From a bacterium (lineage in GTDB: Bacteria; Bacillota; Clostridia; Lachnospirales; Lachnospiraceae), in NCBI GenBank assembly GCA_030535455.1, contig JAUNJY010000001.1, positions 124,001 through 188,000 of the forward strand: 64,000 nt of DNA. The letters run 5' to 3'. Each line of letters begins with the position of its first letter. Positions within the stretch are counted from its first letter, which is position 1. Below are positions 1 through 7,488 of the stretch, in pieces. The notes under the pieces were generated by a model that saw nothing but the letters and a program-made list of their open reading frames with translations, did not search any database and was not told the origin of the DNA. The position numbers and the translations under genes were made by a program.

Positions 1-2256
1 TTATCCATGGAATTTTTAATGGGCAGAGCATTAGGAAATTGTATCATTAATTTATGTCAGGACCAGGTAATAAAAGATGCGCTTAACGAACTTGGGATTG
101 ACCTTACCAACATAGAAGACCAAGAACCTGATCCGGCCTTAGGAAATGGTGGGTTAGGAAGATTAGCTGCCTGCTTTTTAGATTCCCTGTCTACTCTCGG
201 ATATGCAGCATACGGATGTGGAATTCGTTATAAATATGGTATGTTTGAACAGAAAATAGAGAACGGATATCAGATTGAAGTACCGGATGAGTGGCTGAAA
301 AATGGCTATCCTTTTGAAATGAAACGAGCAGAATACGCAGTAGAAGTAAAGTTCGGTGGCTACGTTCGATATATGAAAGATGAAACAGGAAAAGAAAAAT
401 TTGTGCAGGAAAATTATCAGTCTGTCATGGCAGTCCCATATGATATTCCGATTATAGGTTATGGTAATAATGTTGTAAACACGTTAAGAATATGGGATGC
501 AGAGGCAATCAGTTCGTTTAATCTAGACTCCTTTGATAAAGGAGATTATCAAAAGGCTGTGGAGCAGGAAAATCTAGCAAGGACCATTTGCGAAGTGCTA
601 TATCCAAATGATAATCATTATGCAGGAAAAGAGCTCCGTTTAAAACAGCAATACTTCTTCGTATCTGCAAGTATTCAAAGAGCAGTTAAAAAATATATGG
701 AGCATCATGAAGATGTTCATAAACTTTATGAGAAAGTATGTTTTCAGTTAAATGATACTCATCCAACAGTTACAGTAGCAGAACTTATGAGAATTCTTAT
801 GGATGATTACAATTTGTCCTGGGAGGAAGCTTGGCAGGTAACCACAAAGACATGTGCATATACAAATCATACAATCATGTCGGAAGCACTGGAAAAATGG
901 CCGGTTGAGCTGTTTTCAAAACTTCTCCCTCGTATTTATCAGATTGTAGAGGAAATAAATCGAAGATTTGTAATTGAAATTCAGAATAGATATCCTGGTG
1001 ATTATAATAAGATTGCAAGGATGGGGATTGTATATGATGGTCAGGTCAAGATGGCGCATCTTGCAATTGTAGGAAGCTTTTCTGTAAATGGAGTTGCAAG
1101 GCTTCATACGGAGATACTGAAAAATCAGCAGTTGAAAGACTTTTATCAAATGATGCCTGAAAAGTTTAATAATAAGACCAATGGCATTACACAGCGCAGG
1201 TTCTTATTACATGGAAATCCATTACTAGCAGAGTGGGTGACTTGCAAGATCGGAAATGCATGGATTACCCATTTACCAGAGATGAAACGATTAGTACCAT
1301 TAGCAGATGACGAGCAGTGTCAAAATGAATTTATGGAGATAAAATATAAGAATAAGGTCCGTTTGGCCGAATACATAAAGAAACATAATAACATTGATGT
1401 GGATCCAAACTCTATTTACGATGTACAAGTAAAACGTCTTCACGAGTATAAACGTCAATTATTAAATATCCTTCATGTCATGTACCTTTATAATGAACTT
1501 AAGAAAAATCCAAATATGGAGTTCTATCCAAGGACCTTTATATTTGGTGCAAAAGCAAGTGCAGGCTATCGAAGGGCAAAGGCAATCATTAAGTTAATTA
1601 ACAATGTGGGCGATGTTATCAATAATGATAAGTCAATTAATAATAAGATAAAAGTAGTGTTTATTGAGAATTATCGTGTATCTAATGCAGAGCTGATCTT
1701 TGCGGCATCAGATGTATCAGAACAAATCTCAACGGCAAGCAAAGAAGCATCTGGTACAGGTAATATGAAGTTTATGTTGAATGGTGCAGTGACGATTGGT
1801 ACGATGGACGGTGCAAATGTTGAAATCATTGAAGAAGTAGGCAAAGAGAATGCGGTCATCTTTGGTCTGTCTTCGGATGAGGTAATTAACTATGAAAATC
1901 ATGGTGGATACAATCCGAAGGATATCTATAACTCGGATGTTGAAATCAGAAACGTACTGACGCAGCTGATCAATGGATTTTATTCTCCAGAAAATGCAGA
2001 GCTGTTTAGAGAGCTTTACAATTCATTATTAGAGCCAATCGATGGTGCAAGAGCGGATCAGTACTTTATCTTAAAGGACTTCAGGGCTTATGCAGAAGCG
2101 CAGCAACAAGTATCAAAGGCTTATGTAGATCGAAGAAGATGGGCGAAGATGGCGATGCTAAATACAGCATGCTGTGGTAAGTTCTCATCTGACCGAACCA
2201 TTGAAGAGTATGTAAGGGATATTTGGCACTTAGAGAAAGTAAATGTAGAATTATAA
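1..2256 (+). CDS. glgP: Glycogen phosphorylase, 5' end cut by the window
   Basis: Catalyses phosphorolysis of alpha-1,4-glucan ends to glucose-1-phosphate in the cytoplasm. The reading frame is open to base 1, where it encodes LSMEFLMGRALGN, a block that lies about 60-70 residues inside the normal protein, so the true start is upstream of the window. Family blocks seen: EPDPALGNGGLGRLAACFLDS, QLNDTHPTVTVAELMR, NKTNGITQRR, VKRLHEYKRQLLN and the pyridoxal-phosphate site EASGTGNMKFMLNG with its Lys. The C-terminus (KFSSDRTIEEYVRDIWHLE) is normal. The glycogen-synthesis genes glgC-glgD are 25 kb away, so synthesis and breakdown are not co-transcribed here. Confidence 0.97.
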   Translation, partial: LSMEFLMGRALGNCIINLCQDQVIKDALNELGIDLTNIEDQEPDPALGNGGLGRLAACFLDSLSTLGYAAYGCGIRYKYGMFEQKIENGYQIEVPDEWLKNGYPFEMKRAEYAVEVKFGGYVRYMKDETGKEKFVQENYQSVMAVPYDIPIIGYGNNVVNTLRIWDAEAISSFNLDSFDKGDYQKAVEQENLARTICEVLYPNDNHYAGKELRLKQQYFFVSASIQRAVKKYMEHHEDVHKLYEKVCFQLNDTHPTVTVAELMRILMDDYNLSWEEAWQVTTKTCAYTNHTIMSEALEKWPVELFSKLLPRIYQIVEEINRRFVIEIQNRYPGDYNKIARMGIVYDGQVKMAHLAIVGSFSVNGVARLHTEILKNQQLKDFYQMMPEKFNNKTNGITQRRFLLHGNPLLAEWVTCKIGNAWITHLPEMKRLVPLADDEQCQNEFMEIKYKNKVRLAEYIKKHNNIDVDPNSIYDVQVKRLHEYKRQLLNILHVMYLYNELKKNPNMEFYPRTFIFGAKASAGYRRAKAIIKLINNVGDVINNDKSINNKIKVVFIENYRVSNAELIFAASDVSEQISTASKEASGTGNMKFMLNGAVTIGTMDGANVEIIEEVGKENAVIFGLSSDEVINYENHGGYNPKDIYNSDVEIRNVLTQLINGFYSPENAELFRELYNSLLEPIDGARADQYFILKDFRAYAEAQQQVSKAYVDRRRWAKMAMLNTACCGKFSSDRTIEEYVRDIWHLEKVNVEL

Positions 2257-2263
2257 TAAATTG

Positions 2264-2307
2264 GGGCATTTGTCTACACTATTTTTATGTAGGCAAATGC
2301 CCTTTTT
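2264..2307 (+). terminator. Rho-independent terminator of glgP
   Basis: A stem of about 15 bp (GGGCATTTG... pairing with CAAATGCCC, with one G-U pair) is followed by six T residues, directly behind the glgP stop codon. Confidence 0.85.
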
Positions 2308-2377
2308 AAAATGTCAAGGGATGTCGTATTTAGATAAGAAAATATAAACAAATCATATGATAATACAGTCTAAAATA

Positions 2378-2386
2378 TGGTATTAT
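2378..2386 (+). promoter_or_regulatory. Possible extended -10 promoter for the pilus-like cluster
   Basis: TGG-TATTAT resembles an extended -10 element about 50 bp upstream of the first gene of the cluster. No convincing -35 hexamer is present at the usual distance, so this is tentative. Confidence 0.35.
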
Positions 2387-2437
2387 AGAAGTAATAAAGA
2401 GTAAATAATGTAAAGTAATCGGAGAGGAGGTTATTGC

Positions 2438-3490
2438 ATGTCAGAGCGAAGAAAGAAAAGACTGTCGGCATCAGAAATTTCTAGTTTTTGCGACCAAATC
2501 GCACTGCTGCTCAATGGAGGAATTTCTATTTATGAAGGTACACATATTATGTATCAGGAAATGGAGCAAAAAGAGCTAAGGAAGTTGTTAAAAGAAATCG
2601 ATACTTATGTAAAGGAGAACAATTCTTTATATGAAGCACTGGAAAAGACAGAAGTATTTCCAAGTTATATGGTACATATGGTGAAAATAGGAGAAACAAC
2701 AGGAAAGTTAGAGGAAGTAATGCTCTCTCTTGCAAAATACTATGAACGAGAGGCCTCCGTAAAAGCAGGGATTAAGAATGTCATATTCTATCCAGTTATG
2801 CTGTTCGCAATGATGGGAATTATCTTGTTAGTGTTAGTGATGAAAGTTCTTCCTATGTTTCAGAATGTTTTTAAAGAACTAGATGCCAATGTTTCAGAGT
2901 CATCCAGTAACATGATGTGGGTCAGCATGTTTATTGGGAAAGCAGTAGCATATGGTGTATTAATCCTTTTTGTAATAATAGCAGGGATTTTAATCTTAAA
3001 TTGCACGAGAAAGGGAAAGGAGCTTATTCGACAGGCTGGAAATCATATTCCTTATGTTTCAAGGATTATGTATCGTATCGGAATAGGTAATTTTGTGTCT
3101 GCCATGTCATTAATGGTAGGAAGTGGTCTAGAAGAGGAAGCATCCTTAGAACTGGCAGGAGGAATGATTTCACATCCAACCTTAAAGAAGCGTATTGAGG
3201 GATGTCTTGCCAATATACGAGAGAATGTAAGCTTAGAAGATGCTTTGAGAGAGAATAGGTTAATAACCGGAATGAATGGAAGAATGATAAGCATAGGGGC
3301 AAAGACTGGTGCACTGGATCTTGTGTTTGAAAAGCTAAGCAAGAAATACGATCAGGAGATAGACCATTCATTAGGTGGAATTGCTAATGTAGTGGAAGCC
3401 ATACTTATAGTCGTGCTCTCAGGCATTGTAGGTATTGTATTGATTTCAGTAATGCTTCCGTTAATAAGCATAATATCATCCATTGGATAG
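2438..3490 (+). CDS. Type II secretion / type IV pilus platform protein, GspF/PilC family
   Basis: Inner-membrane platform protein of the T2SS/type IV pilus/Com class, 350 aa. It has the two-domain GspF layout: a first cytoplasmic domain (ISSFCDQIALLLNGGISIYEG..., about 10-130), a membrane segment at about 120-140, a second membrane segment at about 170-190, a second F domain (about 210-330) and a C-terminal hydrophobic helix. The GETTGKLEEVM and GAKTGALDLVFEKL motifs mark the repeated halves. A GGAGAGGAGG ribosome site precedes the ATG. It begins a run of five co-directional genes. No GspE/PilB ATPase or prepilin peptidase is in the window, so a motor would have to be encoded elsewhere. Confidence 0.88.
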   Translation: MSERRKKRLSASEISSFCDQIALLLNGGISIYEGTHIMYQEMEQKELRKLLKEIDTYVKENNSLYEALEKTEVFPSYMVHMVKIGETTGKLEEVMLSLAKYYEREASVKAGIKNVIFYPVMLFAMMGIILLVLVMKVLPMFQNVFKELDANVSESSSNMMWVSMFIGKAVAYGVLILFVIIAGILILNCTRKGKELIRQAGNHIPYVSRIMYRIGIGNFVSAMSLMVGSGLEEEASLELAGGMISHPTLKKRIEGCLANIRENVSLEDALRENRLITGMNGRMISIGAKTGALDLVFEKLSKKYDQEIDHSLGGIANVVEAILIVVLSGIVGIVLISVMLPLISIISSIG

Positions 3491-3505
3491 GAGTGGTGCC
3501 ATGAT

Positions 3506-3820
3506 ATGAAAGAGAAGAAAGTTCTGAAGTTTATAATAAGAGCCGTGCTTCCCTTTATAGCCTTGCTGTTTGTTATTATGATTTTACTAAAAGGATTTAC
3601 CTATTTTGAGTCGATTAATCAAGTACAAAGCAAGGAGTTGCTAGAACAGTCAGTTCGAAGGGCGACGGTTGAGTGTTATGCTGTGGAAGGTGCGTATCCA
3701 ATTACATTAGAGTATTTAGAAGAGAATTATGGGATTAGCTATGATAAGAACAAATATGAGGTAGAGTATGGATGCTGGTCATCCAATCAGATGCCAACCA
3801 TTATTGTGAATGAAAAATAG
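3506..3820 (+). CDS. Small single-pass membrane protein of the pilus-like cluster
   Basis: 104 aa. It has one N-terminal hydrophobic helix (about residues 9-29, AVLPFIALLFVIMILLKG) and an extracytoplasmic tail with ATVECYAVEGAYPITLEYLEENYGI. This tail resembles the small pilin/pseudopilin motif in which a chain-lengthening helix is followed by a YP...L..YG segment. There is no prepilin peptidase site (no G followed by F-x3-E). It lies 15 bp behind the GspF gene and 24 bp before the next, so it is co-transcribed. I infer a minor pseudopilin-like assembly component. The exact function is unknown. Confidence 0.75.
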   Translation: MKEKKVLKFIIRAVLPFIALLFVIMILLKGFTYFESINQVQSKELLEQSVRRATVECYAVEGAYPITLEYLEENYGISYDKNKYEVEYGCWSSNQMPTIIVNEK

Positions 3821-3844
3821 AGTGAAACAAAATAGGAGGAGAGT

Positions 3845-4339
3845 ATGGAACAAGGAAACCGGAAGTCCTTTTTTGTGAATTTCATATGTATCATTGGCAT
3901 ATTAGGCTCCTTCGCTGTATTTTCCTTGGTATTGGCAAATGTGGGAGTGCGTGTATACAAGAACATCGTATTGGAAAATACAGATAATTATAAGCTCAGA
4001 ACTTCGTTGGCTTATGTAACCACAAAAGTAAGGCAGATGGACGAGGAAGGCAAGGTATACATAGATAAGCGAGAAGGAATTGATATGCTGGTAATGGGAC
4101 ATGTCATTGATGATGTGGAATATGAAACACTGATTTATTATGACGAAGGAAAGCTTTATGAAACGTTACAAGAAAAGGGAAGCGAGCTTCACTTATTACA
4201 TAACGGTGAAGAAAATGAAATTATGGAAGTGAATGCATTTACAATGCAAGAAAAATCCAATAATCTGTTAATCTTTACTGCTAAAGACAGTAAAGGGAAT
4301 GAGGAGAGTATTACACTGAATGTAAGGACAAGGAGATAG
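3845..4339 (+). CDS. Membrane-anchored protein, resembles DUF4860
   Basis: 164 aa with one N-terminal membrane helix (about 8-32, FFVNFICIIGILGSFAVFSLVL) and a roughly 130-residue outer part rich in beta-type sequence (YETLIYYDEGKLYETL..., ...NNLLIFTAKDSKGNEESITLNVRTRR). Layout and genomic position match what I remember of DUF4860 proteins, which accompany pseudopilin genes in Clostridia, but I could not test that assignment. AGGAGGAG precedes the ATG. Only 4 bp separate it from the next gene, implying translational coupling. Confidence 0.72.
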   Translation: MEQGNRKSFFVNFICIIGILGSFAVFSLVLANVGVRVYKNIVLENTDNYKLRTSLAYVTTKVRQMDEEGKVYIDKREGIDMLVMGHVIDDVEYETLIYYDEGKLYETLQEKGSELHLLHNGEENEIMEVNAFTMQEKSNNLLIFTAKDSKGNEESITLNVRTRR

Positions 4340-4343
4340 ACAG

Positions 4344-4811
4344 ATGGGGAATAAGATTAGAAGCCGTAAGTTAAATACTACCATGCTAGAAATCATATGT
4401 ACCCTTGGTATCTTGGTCATAGTCAGCGTATTGCTATTAAAGCTGTTTTTAGGAGCAAATTCTCTTGAAATGAAGGCTAGGGATATCAGTGAGGCATGCA
4501 TCATATCAGAGTCAATGGCTGAAACTATAAAAGGAAGCAGATCCATAGAGGAAGCCCTAAAGACTTTGAAGGTAAATCAAATTCAGGATAATTATACAAC
4601 TTCCATTTATGAAAGATATTATGATGCAGACTGGAATCCTGTAAAAAAGAAAAATCGATATCGTGTAACGCTGACTATTGAGCAGCAGACCGTGGGCGAA
4701 AACAATATGTATTTGATTGATATTGTGGTCAAGAGCGAGAAGTCCTATCCAATTATTAAAAAGGATGATGGACATATACTAACAACGATACAAATTTCTA
4801 GCTATAAATAA
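4344..4811 (+). CDS. Type II pseudopilin-like protein
   Basis: 155 aa. The N-terminus LNTTMLEIICTLGILVIVSVLLLKLF has the hydrophobic helix with glutamate at +5 that defines type IV pilin-like proteins. The residue before the expected cleavage point is Asn rather than Gly, and +1 is Thr rather than Phe/Met, so processing by a standard prepilin peptidase is doubtful. The globular part (about 50-155) contains a conserved-looking beta region (YRVTLTIEQQT...MYLIDIVV). It is fourth-to-last in the cluster, with a 26-bp gap to the next gene. Confidence 0.75.
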   Translation: MGNKIRSRKLNTTMLEIICTLGILVIVSVLLLKLFLGANSLEMKARDISEACIISESMAETIKGSRSIEEALKTLKVNQIQDNYTTSIYERYYDADWNPVKKKNRYRVTLTIEQQTVGENNMYLIDIVVKSEKSYPIIKKDDGHILTTIQISSYK

Positions 4812-4837
4812 AAAACAAGTACTGTTTATAGGGGCGT

Positions 4838-5281
4838 GTGGAAATCAAGATGAAAAAGAGAAACCAATTTAAATTAAATGTGGGAGGTTCCACCATGATA
4901 TTAATCATTGTGGTGTTTGCCTTATCCATATTTGCAGTGTTATCAATAAAGGCATCTAACAGTGATTTGGTGCTTGCCAAGAAGACAAGGGATTCTGTGC
5001 AGGAGTATTATAAGGCAGACACGGAAGCTGAAAATATCCTGATGCAATTGGACCAGGCCTTAAAACAGTATGAAACCAATGCTAGTGATGAAGCTTTAAA
5101 GGTAAAGCTGCAAAAGCTGCTGAATGATAATGGAACGGTGGAAGCAAAGACAGACAAATCAGGTACGGTGAATTATGCTGTACCAATCAACGGCAAATCA
5201 AAGTTAGAAGTTACAATAGATTATGACTTGGGAAATTTGCTTGGAAAGCGGTTTAATATTAAAAAATGGAAGGTCAATTAG
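4838..5281 (+). CDS. Small membrane protein, PilX/minor-pilin-like
   Basis: About 147 aa. A basic N-terminus (KKRNQFKLNVGG) precedes a membrane helix STMILIIVVFALSIFAVLSI and then a helical, charged region (KKTRDSVQEYYKADTEAENILMQLDQALKQY). A GG before the helix and no glutamate at +5 resemble PilX/GspK-like minor pilins, which also start with a short hydrophobic helix and use Y..A..A-rich helices. Start choice is uncertain: GTG at 4838 has GGGG 3 bp upstream, while ATG at 4850 lies further from any ribosome site. It is the last gene of the cluster. Confidence 0.7.
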   Translation: MEIKMKKRNQFKLNVGGSTMILIIVVFALSIFAVLSIKASNSDLVLAKKTRDSVQEYYKADTEAENILMQLDQALKQYETNASDEALKVKLQKLLNDNGTVEAKTDKSGTVNYAVPINGKSKLEVTIDYDLGNLLGKRFNIKKWKVN

Positions 5282-5291
5282 AGTGAAGTAG

Positions 5292-5321
5292 TCATAGGAC
5301 CATAAGATGTCCCCATATAAT
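5292..5321 (+). promoter_or_regulatory. Sigma-E-like promoter for spoIID
   Basis: TCATAGG - 15 bp - CATATAAT. Compared with the sporulation sigma-E consensus (KMATATT, 14-15 bp, CATACAHT), 5 of 7 and 7 of 8 positions agree. It ends 38 bp upstream of the spoIID start, and spoIID is a sigma-E gene in Bacillus. Confidence 0.45.
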
Positions 5322-5359
5322 ATATCGATATACTTTGGTGAAAGTAAGGAGAGTATTAT

Positions 5360-6310
5360 ATGGGGAAAGTTATTTTAAAAACAGTTCTGGCTGTCCTTGC
5401 AGCCATTGTAGTCCCAATTGCAATTACAATGCTCTTTACTGGCAAGATTGCGTTGAATGGACAAGGTCAAGTAGTAAAGCAGGCATTTATGACGGAGAAT
5501 ACATCAAAAAAGGAGTATACAGTAGAGGAATATTTGATGATGGCCATGGCTGCCAATATCGACGTAAACATGAATATGGAAACGTTAAAGGCGCAAGCAG
5601 TAATTCTTCGAACATGGATTTATGAAAAACAGCTGGAGTCAGAAGGAAGCACGCTGACCATGGACAAGATCGGTATTGAAACAATATCACTTGAACAGCT
5701 GAAAAATAAGATCAGTATAGAAGAGTACAGCACTGCGGTATCGAACCTTGAAAATGCAATTTATAGTACAAGGGGGCAAATCCTTACTTATGAGGAAAAG
5801 CCAATTCTTGCGTTTTTCCATTATGCCAATAATGGGCAGACAAGAAGCTATGAAGAAGCCTATGGTGAGAAGATACCTTATCTGGAGCCTGTAGAAAGCA
5901 GTGATGATGTAGAGGCAAGCGTGGGAGTCACGACAAAGGTATTAAAAAAGTCTGAGGTGATAAAAAAGCTAAAAGAAAAATATAATGTCCAGGATGTGAC
6001 AGAAGACACGCTGATTGAAGCCCTCTCGATTAAAGAGAAGGAGGAGAGTGGCTATGTACATATAGTTAAGCTGGCATCATTAGAGATTCGAGGCGAGGAT
6101 TTTAAATCATTATTTGGCCTGAATTCCACCAACTTTTATTTTGAAGAAAAAGATGGAGATTTACGAATTATATGCAAAGGCAAAGGGCAAGGAATTGGAT
6201 TTAGCCAGTATGGTGCCAATGCAATGGCTTCCAGGGGGAAGAATTATCAGGAGCTGTTACTGTATTATTACAAGGGAGTAACATTGTTTCAAGTTGATAA
6301 TATGGACTAA
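5360..6310 (+). CDS. spoIID: Stage II sporulation protein D (SpoIID/LytB domain)
   Basis: 316 aa. It has an N-terminal membrane anchor (about 5-27) followed by a SpoIID domain. SpoIID is the mother-cell peptidoglycan lytic transglycosylase of the DMP engulfment machine. Family blocks: VEEYLMMAMAANIDVNM.METLKAQAVILRTW (about 55-86), FFHYANNGQTRSYEEAYGEKIPYLEPV (about 152-178) and GKGQGIGFSQYGANAMASRGKNYQELLLYYY near the C-terminus. The residue where the catalytic glutamate is normally found (AAEMP) is Asn66 here. The start is the ATG behind AAGGAGAG. Its own promoter looks sporulation-type, and the SpoIIQ-like gene follows. Confidence 0.88.
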   Translation: MGKVILKTVLAVLAAIVVPIAITMLFTGKIALNGQGQVVKQAFMTENTSKKEYTVEEYLMMAMAANIDVNMNMETLKAQAVILRTWIYEKQLESEGSTLTMDKIGIETISLEQLKNKISIEEYSTAVSNLENAIYSTRGQILTYEEKPILAFFHYANNGQTRSYEEAYGEKIPYLEPVESSDDVEASVGVTTKVLKKSEVIKKLKEKYNVQDVTEDTLIEALSIKEKEESGYVHIVKLASLEIRGEDFKSLFGLNSTNFYFEEKDGDLRIICKGKGQGIGFSQYGANAMASRGKNYQELLLYYYKGVTLFQVDNMD

Positions 6311-6377
6311 AAGTGGTGTTTATTTCGAAATATAAATAAAAATGTCGGAATTTTTTTACATATTTTTAACAGGAAAT

Positions 6378-6407
6378 GTATAACCATCCTGAATGTGGTG
6401 AAAATTA
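6378..6407 (+). promoter_or_regulatory. Possible sigma-F-like promoter of the SpoIIQ-like gene
   Basis: GTATA - 14 bp - GGTGAAAATT fits the forespore sigma-F/G pattern (GYATA, about 15 bp, GGnnAnAnTR) except at the last base. The predicted transcript start would fall close to the ribosome site at 6413-6420, leaving a very short leader. That lowers confidence. Confidence 0.33.
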
Positions 6408-6424
6408 CAGTTAGAGGTGATAAA

Positions 6425-7198
6425 ATGAATAAAGATAAATTATCTAGAATCCTAAAAACTAAAGGATTTTACTTATCCCTTCTAACTGGTGTCTTAGCTA
6501 TAGCAGCCATTTGTTTTGTGTATTTTAATACAAACAACAGTGATAATAAGAATAGTCTAACTGACTTAAATGGAAACCCTATCACTCAACAAGCTGATAG
6601 CGACAAAGAAAAAGCTAATGTGCCAGCAGAAGACAAGACAGTTGTTTCTGAGAATGCAAAAAAGAATGAGGTAAACAAGACGACAAAGACTGCCGATCCT
6701 GATTTATCAAATAAGGCATTAGCAGAAGACAAAAATGACACAAGTAAGGCTGTTGCAGCAAACAGTAAAGCTACCACTCTTTCATTTGACGAAAATGCAA
6801 AGTTTGAATGGCCGGTAAAAGGTGATGTAGTCATCCCTTATGATATGGAACATGGCGTTCAATTCTTAACATTAGGCCAATACAAGTGTAGTGATGCAAT
6901 CGTTATCAGTGCAGAAGTTGGAACAAAGGTTAAGAGTGCAACTAAGGCAAAAGTATTAAGTATCAAGAAAAATGATGAAACAGGACTTACTGTTACAACA
7001 GATATCGGAAGCGGATATCAAGTAATTTATGGTCAACTGAAAAGTGTTAAGGTAAAGGTTGGCGATACAATTGATGCAGGCGCAGTAATTGGTCAGATTG
7101 CAAAGCCTACGAAGTACTATGTTGTTGAGGGTCCAAACCTATACTTTAAGGTGGCGGAGAATAAAGAAGCAGTAAATCCTATGTATTTATTAGATTAA
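6425..7198 (+). CDS. spoIIQ: SpoIIQ-like protein: membrane-anchored, degenerate LytM/M23 domain
   Basis: 257 aa. It has an N-terminal membrane helix (about 16-34), a low-complexity Lys/Asp/Ala linker (35-120) and a C-terminal LytM-like domain (about 127-257: WPVKGDVVIPY..., GYQVIYGQLKSVKVKVGDTIDAGAVIGQI). LytM metal ligands are missing: the HxxxD position reads Y153-KCS-D157 and the HxH motif reads N238-L-Y240. It therefore cannot be a zinc endopeptidase and is probably a binding protein, as in Bacillus SpoIIQ, whose partner is SpoIIIAH. ATG 6425 is chosen because AGAGGTGA lies 4 bp upstream; a GTG 30 bp earlier has none. Position after spoIID supports an engulfment role. Confidence 0.8.
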   Translation: MNKDKLSRILKTKGFYLSLLTGVLAIAAICFVYFNTNNSDNKNSLTDLNGNPITQQADSDKEKANVPAEDKTVVSENAKKNEVNKTTKTADPDLSNKALAEDKNDTSKAVAANSKATTLSFDENAKFEWPVKGDVVIPYDMEHGVQFLTLGQYKCSDAIVISAEVGTKVKSATKAKVLSIKKNDETGLTVTTDIGSGYQVIYGQLKSVKVKVGDTIDAGAVIGQIAKPTKYYVVEGPNLYFKVAENKEAVNPMYLLD

Positions 7199-7231
7199 TA
7201 AACCGTGGTTAAATAGTGTGTGTTAAATTAG

Positions 7232-7274
7232 AAAAATCATAAAGGTCTCAATAATGGGACTTTTATGATTTTTT
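7232..7274 (+). terminator. Terminator behind the SpoIIQ-like gene
   Basis: A 15-bp stem (AATCATAAAGGTCTC with GGGACTTTTATGATT, two G-U pairs) is followed by TTTTTT. Confidence 0.8.
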
Positions 7275-7317
7275 AGTAACACTTTTGGTAAAACTACATA
7301 TAGTAAAGTATAACCTT

Positions 7318-7391
7318 CCCCAAAAAGAGATTCTATACATACAAAAAAAATCGCGACCGAATTTTTTTTTACAAGGAATCTCTTTTTCGGG
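7318..7391. other. Large nested hairpin between convergent genes
   Basis: Arms at 7318-7333 and 7376-7391 pair over 15 of 16 positions. Inside, an A8 tract with TCG and a CGAATTTTTTTTT tract can pair again. It lies outside both flanking terminators and is not explained by them. No promoter or peptide is evident. Confidence 0.55.
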
Positions 7392-7453
7392 TGAAGCACT
7401 AGTTTATTCGGTTGCTTTATATAGATTTACTTAAAGAGAAGGAATTACGATAC

Positions 7454-7487
7454 AAAAAAGGGACTTCCATTTTTGAAGTCCCTTTTT
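7454..7487 (-). terminator. Terminator of the hemolysin III gene
   Basis: AAAAAGGGACTTC / GAAGTCCCTTTTT palindrome immediately downstream of the minus-strand stop codon. T-runs on both strands mean it may act in both directions. Confidence 0.8.
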
Positions 7488-7488
7488 A

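Noticed and set aside
5335-5625. Plus-strand frame overlapping the spoIID start
   Set aside because: It is out of frame with spoIID, lacks a ribosome site, and its product has no membrane or domain features, whereas spoIID matches its family throughout.
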